Shown here in pieces: positions 5,734 through 15,220 of a DNA stretch of 22,316 bases. The stretch comes from UBA4416 sp020846025 (lineage in GTDB: Bacteria; Bacteroidota; Bacteroidia; B-17B0; Aurantibacillaceae). The translations under genes were made by a program, and so were the position numbers. Where the stretch lies: contig CAUJDD010000051.1 in the NCBI GenBank assembly GCA_963169295.1, forward strand, positions 1 through 22,316, written 5' to 3'. The notes beneath the pieces are model-generated. The model made no database searches. It saw nothing but the letters and a program-made list of their open reading frames with translations, and was not told the origin of the DNA. Position 1 is the first letter of the stretch. The number at the start of each line of letters is the position of its first letter.

Positions 5734-6267
5734 TTTTTGTATTTTAGCCATCGCTTTCAGGGTGTTTCTAACTCTGCTTTGAATGGCTGGTGGCTCATCG
5801 GCTAATGGCAAATGAGTAATTAATAGCGTAAATTCATTTAATAATTCGGGATATTGTAAAGCAATATGATAAGCTACTGTAATGGCAAAAGTACGCACCG
5901 CAATAGCTTGGCTAGGGTTTGTGAAGTACTTCATACAGGTATCAAACATAAAACTTTCTTGATTACTTGGTACTGGATGTTTTTGATAAAGTCTTAGCGT
6001 GTTTCTAATAACGCCATTGTGCAAGCCCTCGCGCTTTAAGTTATTTATTAATGTTTGATGATACCCCGCAATGCAATCATAATCTATATCGCTACAATGT
6101 CCTAAAACCCACATAGCTCGGCTACTCAACAAAGCATCAGTATCCATTGCAAAAGCTATTAATTCATCTATTAACTGATGTTTTAAAATATACAAAGCCA
6201 ATTGGGGTGCCTTAAAAGTTCTAATATCGGCTGTAAGTTCTGCTTTTAAATTAATTTGTAACATCAT
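5716..6267 (-). CDS. HEAT-repeat-like all-helical protein of unknown function
   Basis: The 183-residue product has no signal peptide or membrane segment and appears to be entirely helical. Recurring units of about 35 residues with patterns such as SSRAMWVLGHCSDID and RNTLRLYQ look like HEAT/armadillo solenoid repeats. Similar small proteins in Bacteroidota are annotated as HEAT-repeat or hypothetical. The start is a double ATG; the first is used here. The gene is divergent from the ligase gene at 6367 and overlaps the end of the flavoenzyme gene in antisense. A protein-protein interaction role is an inference from the fold only. Confidence 0.7.
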   Translation of the reverse strand: MMLQINLKAELTADIRTFKAPQLALYILKHQLIDELIAFAMDTDALLSSRAMWVLGHCSDIDYDCIAGYHQTLINNLKREGLHNGVIRNTLRLYQKHPVPSNQESFMFDTCMKYFTNPSQAIAVRTFAITVAYHIALQYPELLNEFTLLITHLPLADEPPAIQSRVRNTLKAMAKIQKLKHSL

Positions 6268-6366
6268 CTAAAGATTCAAAGAGCTAAAATTACAGTTTTT
6301 AATTTCAGATGATTATATTTAGTCTTTTTTAAAATACCTTTTTTCAAAAAAATCTGTTTTAAACAC

Positions 6367-7662
6367 ATGAGTATAAGCATACCTTTTATAGAAACACAAT
6401 CGGTAAATGAAATAGAACAGTTTCAAACAAAAAAACTACGTGAGTTGTTACAATACACTCAATCTCATTCTGCATTTTACAAACAACATTTTGCCAAATA
6501 CCAAATTAATATAGATGAAATAAAAACATTACAAGATTTACAAAAAATTCCTCCTACTACCAAAGACGATTTATATCATTACAACCAAGATTTTATATGT
6601 GTTACGCCCGATCAAATTATTGATTATGTAACAACCAGTGGCACCCTTGGTGATCCGGTTACTTTTGCCTTAACCAACAATGATTTAGAACGTCTTGCTT
6701 ATAACGAGCATATTTCTTTAGCTTGTGCTGGTGGTAGCAAACACGACATATATCAATTAATGACTACCATAGATAGGCGCTTTATGGCGGGCATGGCTTA
6801 TTTTTTAGGCATTAAACACATGGGCGCTGGTGTTATAAGAGTTGGAAATGGCATGCCCGAGTTTCAATGGGATACTATTAAACGATTAAAACCTACTATT
6901 GCCATTGCAGTCCCTTCATTCTTAATTAAACTTATTGAATTTGCCGAGGCAAATCATATTGACTACAAACAGTGTAGTATCCAAAAAATAGTGTGTATTG
7001 GTGAACCAATACGTAATACTGATTTTAGTTACAATACACTTGGCAAACGCATTACCGAAAAATGGCCTGTAAAACTATATAGCACCTATGCATCTACCGA
7101 GATGGGCTCAGCCTTTACGGAGTGTGAGTTTCAAAAAGGCGGGCATCATCATCCCGAATTATTAATTGCTGAGTTTTTAGATAACAACAACCAAACAGTG
7201 AACCAAGGCGAAGAAGGCGAACTTACGGTTACTACATTAGGCGTGGAGGGTATGCCCTTAATTCGTTTTAAAACCGGTGATATTTGTAAAGCACATACCG
7301 AACCTTGCCCTTGTGGAAGAAACACTTTCAGAATTAGCCCTATCATAGGTAGAAAACAACAAATGATAAAATTTAAAGGCACTAGTTTATATCCTCCTGC
7401 CTTATATGATATACTCAATAATGTACCTTATGTTAAAAATTTTATTATTGAAGTATTTACTAACGACCTAGGCACTGATGACATTAAAATAAATATTGGT
7501 GCTATTAATCCACCAATCGATTTTGATAAAGAATTAAAAGACCATTTTAGAGCCAAATTGCGCGTAGCTCCAAGTATCGAACTACATAACCCCGATGCAC
7601 TTGCTAAAATTCAAAACCCTGAAATGAGTCGGAAACCTATTACATTTATTGATAAACGATGA
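6367..7662 (+). CDS. Phenylacetate-CoA-ligase-like adenylate-forming enzyme
   Basis: This 431-residue protein matches the PaaK branch of the AMP-binding superfamily in length and motifs. TTSGTLGDP (89-97) is the phosphate-binding loop, YASTEMG (241-247) the adenine/acyl-adenylate motif, and RFKTGD (300-305) the ribose-binding hinge motif. A CPCG pair (314-317) and the GRKQQMIKFKG segment (328-338) are typical of PaaK proteins. Such enzymes activate an aryl or acyl acid as an acyl-AMP and usually load it onto CoA. No other phenylacetate catabolic gene is adjacent, so phenylacetate need not be the substrate. Its stop codon overlaps the start of the acyltransferase gene (ATGA, 7659-7662), which suggests coupled translation and a joint function. 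Confidence 0.85.
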   Translation: MSISIPFIETQSVNEIEQFQTKKLRELLQYTQSHSAFYKQHFAKYQINIDEIKTLQDLQKIPPTTKDDLYHYNQDFICVTPDQIIDYVTTSGTLGDPVTFALTNNDLERLAYNEHISLACAGGSKHDIYQLMTTIDRRFMAGMAYFLGIKHMGAGVIRVGNGMPEFQWDTIKRLKPTIAIAVPSFLIKLIEFAEANHIDYKQCSIQKIVCIGEPIRNTDFSYNTLGKRITEKWPVKLYSTYASTEMGSAFTECEFQKGGHHHPELLIAEFLDNNNQTVNQGEEGELTVTTLGVEGMPLIRFKTGDICKAHTEPCPCGRNTFRISPIIGRKQQMIKFKGTSLYPPALYDILNNVPYVKNFIIEVFTNDLGTDDIKINIGAINPPIDFDKELKDHFRAKLRVAPSIELHNPDALAKIQNPEMSRKPITFIDKR

Positions 7663-8840
7663 GAGCCTTTAAATCTGAACCACCTGCACACATTAGCGAA
7701 TTTGCTAAAGAATTTAACTTTGATAATTTACGTCCCTATTATGATAGCGAGGTAGAACCAATTATGCAACGCATGGCGAAAGACCCTTTGTACATGCAAC
7801 TAATGAGTTACTTATGGAAAGGAATCAGTGAAGACGAGGCGATTCAAAAAGCTAAAAGTGTAAAGTCTATTGCTAATTTTCAGCATTACTACATGTATGA
7901 AGCTATTTGGAAAATTGTTGATTTCTCATCTACAGGTTTAAGTTGGAGTGGCTTAGAACACTTAGACAAAAATTCATCTTATTTATTTATTGCCAATCAT
8001 CGTGATATTTTATTAGATAGCGCCTTATTGCAAATTATTTTAGTAAAAGAAGGTTTTGATACCAGTGAAATTACCTTCGGCTCAAATCTAATGGAAAAAG
8101 GTTTTATTACTGATTTTGGCAGAATGAATCGTATGTTTACCGTTACGCGCGAAGGCACCGCCAAAGAACTATATGACATATCAAGACAACTGAGTGCCTA
8201 CATAAGACACACCATTGTAGATAAAAAAACCAGTGTGTGGATAGCACAACGCAATGGACGAACAAAAGATGGGAATGACCTTACACAAACAGGCTTACTA
8301 AAAATGCTGAACATGAGTGGTGGAAAAGATTTTGTGAAAAGTTTTAAGGAATTACAAATTGTGCCACTCAGTATTAGTTACGAATACGAACCCTGCGATG
8401 CTTTAAAAGTTCAGGAATTATATTTATCAAATTTACATTCAAAATATATAAAGGCACCTGGCGAAGATTTGAATAGCATTGTAACTGGTATTACACAACC
8501 TAAAGGAAAAATACATTTAACATTTGGCAAACCTATATTAAATGAATTAGAGAATATAGATAAAAGGTGCCAGACTGATAACGAAAAAATAAAAGCACTT
8601 ACTGAAAGTATTGATCAACAAATTTACTTAGATTTTAAACTACATCATGTAAACTATATAGCGTATGATTTGTTGCATAAAACAGACGTATTTACCGATA
8701 CATATACAGCACAAGAAAAAGAAGTTTTTAAAAATTACATGAAGAAACAATTGAGTAATTTATCGGGCGAACAAGAAGTGCTTGAACAATTATTTTTACA
8801 TTTATATAGCAACCCTGTGGTACATAAATTAAATTTATAA
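7659..8840 (+). CDS. Glycerolipid-type (PlsC-like) acyltransferase
   Basis: The 393-residue protein has an acyltransferase core at roughly 90-300. The catalytic block is NHRDILLDS (113-121), followed by FTVTREGT (160-167) and WIAQRNGRTKDGND (194-207), which resemble motifs I-III of the PlsB/PlsC superfamily. The spacing in block I is H114-x5-D120 (or H114-x-D116), not the classical H-x4-D. From memory, related Bacteroidota proteins share this NHRDI-x-LDS form. No clear transmembrane segment is evident. A four-base overlap with the upstream ligase suggests that an activated acyl group is made and then transferred. The acceptor could be a phospholipid or another lipid. Confidence 0.8.
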   Translation: MRAFKSEPPAHISEFAKEFNFDNLRPYYDSEVEPIMQRMAKDPLYMQLMSYLWKGISEDEAIQKAKSVKSIANFQHYYMYEAIWKIVDFSSTGLSWSGLEHLDKNSSYLFIANHRDILLDSALLQIILVKEGFDTSEITFGSNLMEKGFITDFGRMNRMFTVTREGTAKELYDISRQLSAYIRHTIVDKKTSVWIAQRNGRTKDGNDLTQTGLLKMLNMSGGKDFVKSFKELQIVPLSISYEYEPCDALKVQELYLSNLHSKYIKAPGEDLNSIVTGITQPKGKIHLTFGKPILNELENIDKRCQTDNEKIKALTESIDQQIYLDFKLHHVNYIAYDLLHKTDVFTDTYTAQEKEVFKNYMKKQLSNLSGEQEVLEQLFLHLYSNPVVHKLNL

Positions 8841-8877
8841 TTTGGTTGATGCTTTGAAAGAAGATCTTATCTAAAAA

Positions 8878-9372
8878 TTAAAACAATCTTCCTTCAATAT
8901 AGCCAGCGTGTTCAATTTCGTGTTTAAGCAACCATTGTTTTCTTTCAATACCCCAGGCATAACCTGTAAGTTGCCCATCAGCCCCAAGTACACGATGACA
9001 AGGAACTATAATTGCTAATTGATTTTTGCCATTACTTGTCCCTACCGTTCTTACACTTTTGGCATCTCCTAGTTGATAAGCAATTGCGCTATACGATAGC
9101 GTTGTACCATAGGCTATTTTCTCAACAGCTTGCCATACTTTTTTTTGAAAATCGGTACCAATTTGATAATGTGGAATGTTAAACTGTTGTCGTGTGCCTG
9201 CAAAATATTCTTTTAATTGCTTTACACATTCATTATTTACAGACGATTTATGATACGAAGGATCTGATTCCTTTTCTACAAATAATACCGAACACATTTT
9301 TTCGTTAACGCTCTTTAGTTCTATCAAACCAAGAGGCGACTCGTAGTATGATGTCAGAAAAGAATCTGTCAT
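8878..9372 (-). CDS. ogt: Methylated-DNA-protein-cysteine S-methyltransferase (Ogt type)
   Basis: This suicide repair protein transfers the alkyl group from O6-methylguanine to its own cysteine. The active site IVPCHRV puts the acceptor at Cys125. SVRTVG (106-111) carries the expected arginine finger Arg108, and GYAWGIERKQWLL forms the C-terminal helix. At 164 residues it has the usual length of Ogt-type enzymes, without an Ada regulatory domain. It starts two bases after the stop codon of the FtsE-like gene, so both are probably on one transcript; that linkage does not by itself imply a shared function. Confidence 0.95.
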   Translation of the reverse strand: MTDSFLTSYYESPLGLIELKSVNEKMCSVLFVEKESDPSYHKSSVNNECVKQLKEYFAGTRQQFNIPHYQIGTDFQKKVWQAVEKIAYGTTLSYSAIAYQLGDAKSVRTVGTSNGKNQLAIIVPCHRVLGADGQLTGYAWGIERKQWLLKHEIEHAGYIEGRLF

Positions 9373-9374
9373 GT

Positions 9375-10055
9375 TTATTTAACTGCTAAACTATCAGCTA
9401 TATGTCCGTTTTCGCACAAGAGGGTTCGTGCTGGAAATTTACTATACATTAATAAATCGTGCGTAGCAAATAAAACACAACGCCCTTGCTTACTAATTTC
9501 AAATAATAATTTCATGATGCCTTCCGAAGTTTCAGGATCTAAATTTCCAGTTGGCTCATCAGCTAAAATTACTTCTGGTTCATTTATTAAAGCACGGGCA
9601 ATGCTAATGCGTTGTTGTTCTCCTCCCGATAATTTAAAAGGCATCACTTGCTCTTTAGTTTCTAAGCCCACTTTTGCCAACACATCTTTCACCCTATTTT
9701 TAATTTTTGCTTCATCTTTCCAGCCAGTAGCTTTCATCACAAATCGTAAATTTTCAAATACCGTTCTATCACTTAACAATTGAAAATCTTGAAAAACAAT
9801 ACCTAGCTTACGTCTTAAAAAAGGAACTTCTTTACGTTTAATTTGGTGTAATTTAAACCCACACACTTCAGCATAACCTTGCTTAAGCGTTAAATCACCA
9901 TAAATGGTTTTTAGTAAACTACTTTTACCGCTTCCTGTTTTCCCAAGTAAATAAACAAACTCTCCTTTATTTAAAGTTAGTGTCAAATTATTTACAACTG
10001 GTACATCACCTTGAAAAATAGTTGTGTCTTTAAATTCAATAACAGCTTCCGTCAT
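9375..10055 (-). CDS. ftsE: FtsE-like ABC transporter ATP-binding protein
   Basis: The 226-residue ATPase has a Walker A GKTGSGKSS (38-46), Q-loop Gln89, signature LSGGEQQR (142-149), Walker B VILADEP (162-168) and switch His199. The spacing, the small size and VVNNLTLTLNKGEFVYLLGKTGSGKSS fit FtsE, which works with FtsX at the division site to control peptidoglycan hydrolysis. MacB/LolD-type ATPases are close relatives. No ftsX lies next to it, so the symbol rests on sequence character only. It is followed almost without a gap by ogt. Confidence 0.8.
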   Translation of the reverse strand: MTEAVIEFKDTTIFQGDVPVVNNLTLTLNKGEFVYLLGKTGSGKSSLLKTIYGDLTLKQGYAEVCGFKLHQIKRKEVPFLRRKLGIVFQDFQLLSDRTVFENLRFVMKATGWKDEAKIKNRVKDVLAKVGLETKEQVMPFKLSGGEQQRISIARALINEPEVILADEPTGNLDPETSEGIMKLLFEISKQGRCVLFATHDLLMYSKFPARTLLCENGHIADSLAVK

Positions 10056-10103
10056 GCTTATAAAATATCAAGTGTGAAGTTAATGATGTAATTCTTACAA
10101 ATT

Positions 10104-10111
10104 CAAAACTA
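10104..10111 (-). promoter_or_regulatory. Possible -7 element for ftsE-ogt
   Basis: TAGTTTTG on the minus strand matches TAnnTTTG, 48 nt upstream of the FtsE start codon. No TTG/TTTG was found at the expected distance, so this is only a weak candidate. Confidence 0.25.
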
Positions 10112-10215
10112 GCACTGTGTTGTTTTAACACTTATGAGTTAATAACTACAAAATCAAGATGTTAAGCGAGCTGGTTTGTCCATTAATTTTAAGACGATTT
10201 TTAAAGAACTAAACC

Positions 10216-10243
10216 CACAATAAATTACAAGTAATTTATTGTG
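10216..10243. promoter_or_regulatory. Perfect 28-bp inverted repeat before the TPR gene
   Basis: Two 13-base arms, CACAATAAATTAC and GTAATTTATTGTG, surround a two-base centre and end 17 nt before the ATG at 10261. As DNA it could be an operator for a dimeric regulator; as RNA it would form a stable hairpin just above the ribosome-binding region. It is not followed by a T-run, so it is an unlikely terminator. Apart from this and the -7 candidate on the other strand, the 205-bp gap holds nothing recognised. Confidence 0.45.
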
Positions 10244-10260
10244 TGTTGTTATATATATAG

Positions 10261-13200
10261 ATGATACCATTTATGATGAAAAAGAATTATATACTCAGTA
10301 TTATTTTGTTGCTATTTGTAAATATCATAATAGCTCAAAAAACGCAAATTTACTTAGATAAAGATGCGGCATTTAAAACTGGCTTAGAGTTGTTTGATAA
10401 AAAACTTTATACCGCTGCGCAAAAATCGTTTATTGATTATATGAGTTCAATAAAAGATAATACCTTAATGAAAGCTGATGCTGAATATTATGCTGCAGCT
10501 TGCGCCATCGAACTATTTCATAAAGATGGCGAATGGCGCATGAAAGAATTTATTGAAAGGCATCCAGAAAGCAATAAAATAAAATGGGGTTATTTTTATT
10601 TAGGAAAATCTAGTTTTAGAAAAAAGAAATACGAAGATGCTATTAAGCATTTAGAAAAAGTGGATATTTACGATTTAACTAAAGAACAATTAGCCGAACT
10701 TTATTTTAAAAGAGGTTATAGTTATTTTGTAACAAAAAATAACGAGAAAGCTAAAGCAGATTTATTTGAAATAAAAGACGTAGATAACAAGTATTCGCAG
10801 CCAGCAAATTATTATTATTCGCACATTGCCTATCAAGAAAAAAATTACACCACCTCACTCGAAGGGTTTAACCGTTTATTAAGCAATGAAACTTTTGGTC
10901 CTATAGTACCTTATTACATTACACAAATTTATTTTATACAAGGTAAGTACGAAGATGTGATAAAAACAGCGCCAACATTAGTGAACGATTCTTTAAAAAT
11001 TCAGAAAGAAGGAGAGATAGATAGAATGATTGCGGAATCTTACTTTAATTTAAAAGATTATACCAATGCGCTTACCTATTTTAAAAAAGCCGAAACGCAA
11101 AGTGGATTTAACGATAAAGGAAATTATGTACTTGGTTACTGTTACTATCAATTAAAAGATTATACCAATGCGGCCGATAAATTTGAGAAGGTAACAAGTA
11201 GTGAAGATAGCTTAGCACAAAACGCTTGGTATCATTTAGGGGATTGTTACATACAACTAAATAATAAAGCAAAAGCTCGAAATGCTTTTTACGCCGCTAG
11301 TAATTTAACCTATGATGCTAAAATAACCGAAGATGCTTTGTTTAGCTATGCTAAATTATGTTACGAAACATCGTTTGCGCCATACAATGATGCTGTAGTG
11401 GCGTTTCAAAAATACATTAAACAATATCCGAGTTCAAGTAGAAAAAACGAAGCTTACACCTATTTAATTAATGTATATTCTACTACCAAGAATTACGATA
11501 AAGCCATTGCTTCCATAGAAAGCGTACAACCACTCGATCCAATTTTAAAAATCACCTATCAAAAATTAATTTATTTCAGAGCGATTGAATTTTTTAATAA
11601 CAATGTGTTAGATAGTGCTTCGAAATATTTTAATAAATCACTTTCAGTAAATTTTGATAAAACTTACAATGCTTTGTCGCAATACTGGTTAGGCGAAATT
11701 TCGTATATTAAAAAAGATTACAATACTGCCATACAAATTTGGAAAAACTTTCAACTAAATGAAGGTGCCTTTAGTTTGCCAGAGTATGACTTATCTAACT
11801 ACAATATTGGATATGCTTATTTTGAACAAAAAAATAAAAAGGATTACGAGAACGCTAATATTGCATTTCGTAAATTCTTACTCACCAAAAACAAATACGA
11901 TGTCAAGAAAATAACCGATGCGAATATCAGAACAGCTGATAGTTATTTTATGACTAATGTATATCCACAAGCTGCCGACTATTACGAAACAGCCATTGCC
12001 TTAAATCAATTAGATGTAGATTATTGCATGTATCAAAAAGCATTATGTAGCGGCTTATTAAAAAATAATCAAGAAAAAATAAGTGATTTAAAAGGATTGA
12101 TTGCAAAATATCCAAAATCTAATTATGTAACCGCCTCAGTATTTGAACTTGCCGAAACTTATAATAAAGACTTACACGAAGACAACAATGCCATTACTTA
12201 TTACCAACGTATTTTAGATGAATATCCTCATTCTTCCTATGCCAACGCTTCGTTATCTAATATTGGATTAATATACTATAACCAAAAGCAAGATGATAAA
12301 GCCTTTAGTTATTTTGATAAAATAGTAAAGCAAAATCCTAAAAGTGTAGAAGCCAGCGAGGTGTTTCCGATGATAAAGAAAATATTTGAGGCACAAGGTA
12401 AGATTGATGAAATGGAAAGTTATTTTGCATCCATTGGTAATCCTTTAAAAACCGATGAGGTAGAACAATCTCTTTACGAAACAGCTAAGGAAGCTTACTA
12501 TAATCAAAAAGATTGTGACCAAGCCGCTCCTAAGTTTAAAAGTTACATTAATAAATATCCTCAAGGAAAATATATTTCTGAAATACATTTTTGTAATGCC
12601 GAATGTGCTTATAGTAAAAACTTATTTAATGATGCCGAACCATCTTATCGCTTCATTATCAATCAACCGCGAAGTTTATATTCAGAAACAGCATTATTGA
12701 AACTTTCATACATCTATTACAAAGATAAGCGATACGAAGAAGCCTTACCAATTTATCAAAGACTAGCAGATGAAGCTGAAAATCCAGCAAACAAATTATT
12801 AGGTAACATCGGAAGTATGCGCACTGCTTATTACTTAAAAAACTATTCGGTAACATTAGATTATGCAAATGCAGTATTGAATGCAGAAAAAATCACACCT
12901 CAACAAACCAATGAGGCAAGATATGACAAAGCTAAATCATTATACGAATTAAATAGGCTTGATGATGCGATGATGGAGTTTAAAACCATACATAAACAAT
13001 CAAAAAATATTACTGGTGCCGAAGCTTTATATTATATTGCCAAAATTCAACTCGCTAAACAAGATTATACTTCGGTAGAAAAAACCATTACCACCTTAAT
13101 TAGTTATGACTACTCAAATGACGAATGGAACACTAAAGGGTTATTACTTTTAGCTGATTCATACATAGCACAAGGTAATGATAGTGATGCTGAATTAATG

Positions 13201-13416
13201 CTTCAAACTGTGTTGAATGGAAACCCAAAACAAGAATATATAGATGAAGCAAATGTAAAATTACAAAATATTAAAGCAAAGAGAGAGGCCACTCAACAGT
13301 CAAATCAAGCACCAAGTAATAATCTAAAAATAGAATTTAAAACAAGTAATTCAGATAAGGATTTATTTGATCAGCTTTACGAAGCTCATTTAGATTCCAT
13401 TCAAAAGAAACAATAA
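10261..13416 (+). CDS. Very large secreted tetratricopeptide-repeat protein
   Basis: The 1051-residue product begins with a signal peptide: MKKNYILSIILLLFVNIIIAQ follows in-frame ATGs at 10273 and 10276, one of which may be the true start in place of 10261. The rest is an almost continuous TPR array. It has many units of about 34-36 residues with Ala/Tyr/Phe-rich helix pairs such as AESYFNLKDYTNALTYFKKA and LGYCYYQLKDYTNAADKFEK. Several units resemble the BamD/YbgF-type TPRs found in envelope proteins. The C-terminal tail is Gln/Asn-rich and polar. It likely sits in the periplasm or on the inner leaflet of the outer membrane as a scaffold. The next gene, 25 bp downstream, encodes an outer-membrane barrel and is a plausible partner. 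Confidence 0.85.
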   Translation: MIPFMMKKNYILSIILLLFVNIIIAQKTQIYLDKDAAFKTGLELFDKKLYTAAQKSFIDYMSSIKDNTLMKADAEYYAAACAIELFHKDGEWRMKEFIERHPESNKIKWGYFYLGKSSFRKKKYEDAIKHLEKVDIYDLTKEQLAELYFKRGYSYFVTKNNEKAKADLFEIKDVDNKYSQPANYYYSHIAYQEKNYTTSLEGFNRLLSNETFGPIVPYYITQIYFIQGKYEDVIKTAPTLVNDSLKIQKEGEIDRMIAESYFNLKDYTNALTYFKKAETQSGFNDKGNYVLGYCYYQLKDYTNAADKFEKVTSSEDSLAQNAWYHLGDCYIQLNNKAKARNAFYAASNLTYDAKITEDALFSYAKLCYETSFAPYNDAVVAFQKYIKQYPSSSRKNEAYTYLINVYSTTKNYDKAIASIESVQPLDPILKITYQKLIYFRAIEFFNNNVLDSASKYFNKSLSVNFDKTYNALSQYWLGEISYIKKDYNTAIQIWKNFQLNEGAFSLPEYDLSNYNIGYAYFEQKNKKDYENANIAFRKFLLTKNKYDVKKITDANIRTADSYFMTNVYPQAADYYETAIALNQLDVDYCMYQKALCSGLLKNNQEKISDLKGLIAKYPKSNYVTASVFELAETYNKDLHEDNNAITYYQRILDEYPHSSYANASLSNIGLIYYNQKQDDKAFSYFDKIVKQNPKSVEASEVFPMIKKIFEAQGKIDEMESYFASIGNPLKTDEVEQSLYETAKEAYYNQKDCDQAAPKFKSYINKYPQGKYISEIHFCNAECAYSKNLFNDAEPSYRFIINQPRSLYSETALLKLSYIYYKDKRYEEALPIYQRLADEAENPANKLLGNIGSMRTAYYLKNYSVTLDYANAVLNAEKITPQQTNEARYDKAKSLYELNRLDDAMMEFKTIHKQSKNITGAEALYYIAKIQLAKQDYTSVEKTITTLISYDYSNDEWNTKGLLLLADSYIAQGNDSDAELMLQTVLNGNPKQEYIDEANVKLQNIKAKREATQQSNQAPSNNLKIEFKTSNSDKDLFDQLYEAHLDSIQKKQ

Positions 13417-13441
13417 TATTTTTAATTTGAACAAATAAACA

Positions 13442-15217
13442 ATGAAAGAAACAAAATATTATCAAAGTGAAAGTATTTTAAACTCCAGTAAATACGGGAA
13501 TACATCTACGTTCACACAGGAACAACAGCTACAACAAAAACGTATCAGACGTATGAAATGGTTATTTGTTCTATTACTGATATTTGGATACGTAGTAGCT
13601 ACATTGGCCCAAAGTGGCGTTAAAGATATTGAAGTAAAAGCAGAAAGTGTTTTTGAGCCAACCATAAAAGATGCTGTAAAACTAAGTGACTTACCAGAAA
13701 TAAAAGATACCGTAAAAAAAATAGCCAATATGCAATATCCTATTGCATCAAAACCACTTATTGCAAAATACGATGTTATTCCGATTGAGGCAGCGAAAAT
13801 GAAAAACGAACCTTTATCAAAACTTTATCGCTCGTTATTAAAAGTAGGTATGGGAACTTATACCACACCTTATGGTGAGTTTTGGTTTAATAGCCTTAGA
13901 ACTCGAGATGTGGTATATGGTTTACACTTAAAACATTTATCATCATCATCTCAGTTAAAACATGTTGGTTATAGTGGATACAGTGATAATGAAGGAGAAG
14001 TGTATGGTAAGAAATTTTACAAAAAACACACTTTAGAAGGCGCTTTTAATTACAAGCGAAACGTAAGCCATTTTTATGGCTATGACACTACAGAGAATAA
14101 ATTAACAAAAGATTACACCAAACAACGTTATCAATTATTTGAACCTGTTGTGAGTCTTAAAAGTCATTACACTGATAGTACAAAATTAAATCACCAAATT
14201 ACTTTAGGCTATTATAACCTCACTGATTTGTATAAAGTAGCTGAAAATAATGTAAAACTACATGCCTTACTCAATACGTTTTTAAATAAGGAACAATTAT
14301 TTGTAGCATTTAATACCGATTTTTATAATCATAAATTACCGAACGATACCTTTAACGACATTATCGTACAACTTAATCCATATTTTGAAAAGCGTGGTAA
14401 ACGTTGGATGGTGGACATGGGTGTTTCTGCAACAATGGATGCATTTAGTGGAAGAAACTCTAAGTTTTATTTTCATCCTCGTTTAAACGGTCAATTTGAT
14501 ATATATGAAGGTATCATCATTCCTTATGTAGGTATCAATGGTAACTTGCAAAAAAATTCACTCAGAAGTTTCTCTACCGAAAATCCATTTATTACCTCAA
14601 CATTGAATTATCAAAACACAAATACAAAAATCAAATTTACAGGTGGTTTAAAAGGAAATTTAAGTTCAAAAACGAGTTATGACATTAAGGCAAACTATGC
14701 TTTAGTAGATAGCATGAATTTCTTTGTGGTAGATTATACAAAAAATGGAACTCTAGATAATCATTACAAAGTAATTTACGACAACACAAATTTCTTTAAT
14801 GTTTCGGGGCAGTTAAAATATCAGTACAAAGAAAAATTACACCTCTTAGCTAAGGGAAATTATTATTTATATAAAACAAAAAATTTAACGAGAGCATATC
14901 ATAAGCCAGATTTTGATATTACATTAACGGGGCAATATAACTTAAAAAGTAAAATCATTATTAAAGCTGATATTTTTGTAATTGGCAATCAATTCGCTTA
15001 CACCAAAGTAGATAATGGTGATTTTACTTATAAGTACGAGCCTAAATTATTAAAAGGAATTATTGATGCTAATTTAGGTGCAGAGTACCGTTATAGTAAA
15101 ATGTTATCGTTTTTTGTGAACTTTAATAACATAGCGAACACACGTTATTATCGTTGGGAGAAATATCCTAGCCAACGTTTTAATGTAATGGCTGGATTAA
15201 CATTTATACCATTCTAG
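13442..15217 (+). CDS. Outer-membrane beta-barrel protein resembling a plug-less TonB receptor
   Basis: This 591-residue protein has a hydrophobic signal segment MKWLFVLLLIFGYVVATLAQ starting at residue 38. The true start may therefore be the in-frame ATG at 13553, or the protein has an unusual polar 37-residue leader. After about 80 residues of soluble sequence, the remainder alternates aromatic and polar residues in strand-like blocks and ends NVMAGLTFIPF, like the last strand of TonB-dependent receptors. No plug domain or carboxypeptidase-like domain is visible. It follows the TPR gene by 25 bp and probably shares its transcript. The specific function is not recognised. It converges on the gene at 15221 with only 3 bp between stop codons. 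Confidence 0.75.
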   Translation: MKETKYYQSESILNSSKYGNTSTFTQEQQLQQKRIRRMKWLFVLLLIFGYVVATLAQSGVKDIEVKAESVFEPTIKDAVKLSDLPEIKDTVKKIANMQYPIASKPLIAKYDVIPIEAAKMKNEPLSKLYRSLLKVGMGTYTTPYGEFWFNSLRTRDVVYGLHLKHLSSSSQLKHVGYSGYSDNEGEVYGKKFYKKHTLEGAFNYKRNVSHFYGYDTTENKLTKDYTKQRYQLFEPVVSLKSHYTDSTKLNHQITLGYYNLTDLYKVAENNVKLHALLNTFLNKEQLFVAFNTDFYNHKLPNDTFNDIIVQLNPYFEKRGKRWMVDMGVSATMDAFSGRNSKFYFHPRLNGQFDIYEGIIIPYVGINGNLQKNSLRSFSTENPFITSTLNYQNTNTKIKFTGGLKGNLSSKTSYDIKANYALVDSMNFFVVDYTKNGTLDNHYKVIYDNTNFFNVSGQLKYQYKEKLHLLAKGNYYLYKTKNLTRAYHKPDFDITLTGQYNLKSKIIIKADIFVIGNQFAYTKVDNGDFTYKYEPKLLKGIIDANLGAEYRYSKMLSFFVNFNNIANTRYYRWEKYPSQRFNVMAGLTFIPF

Positions 15218-15220
15218 GTA

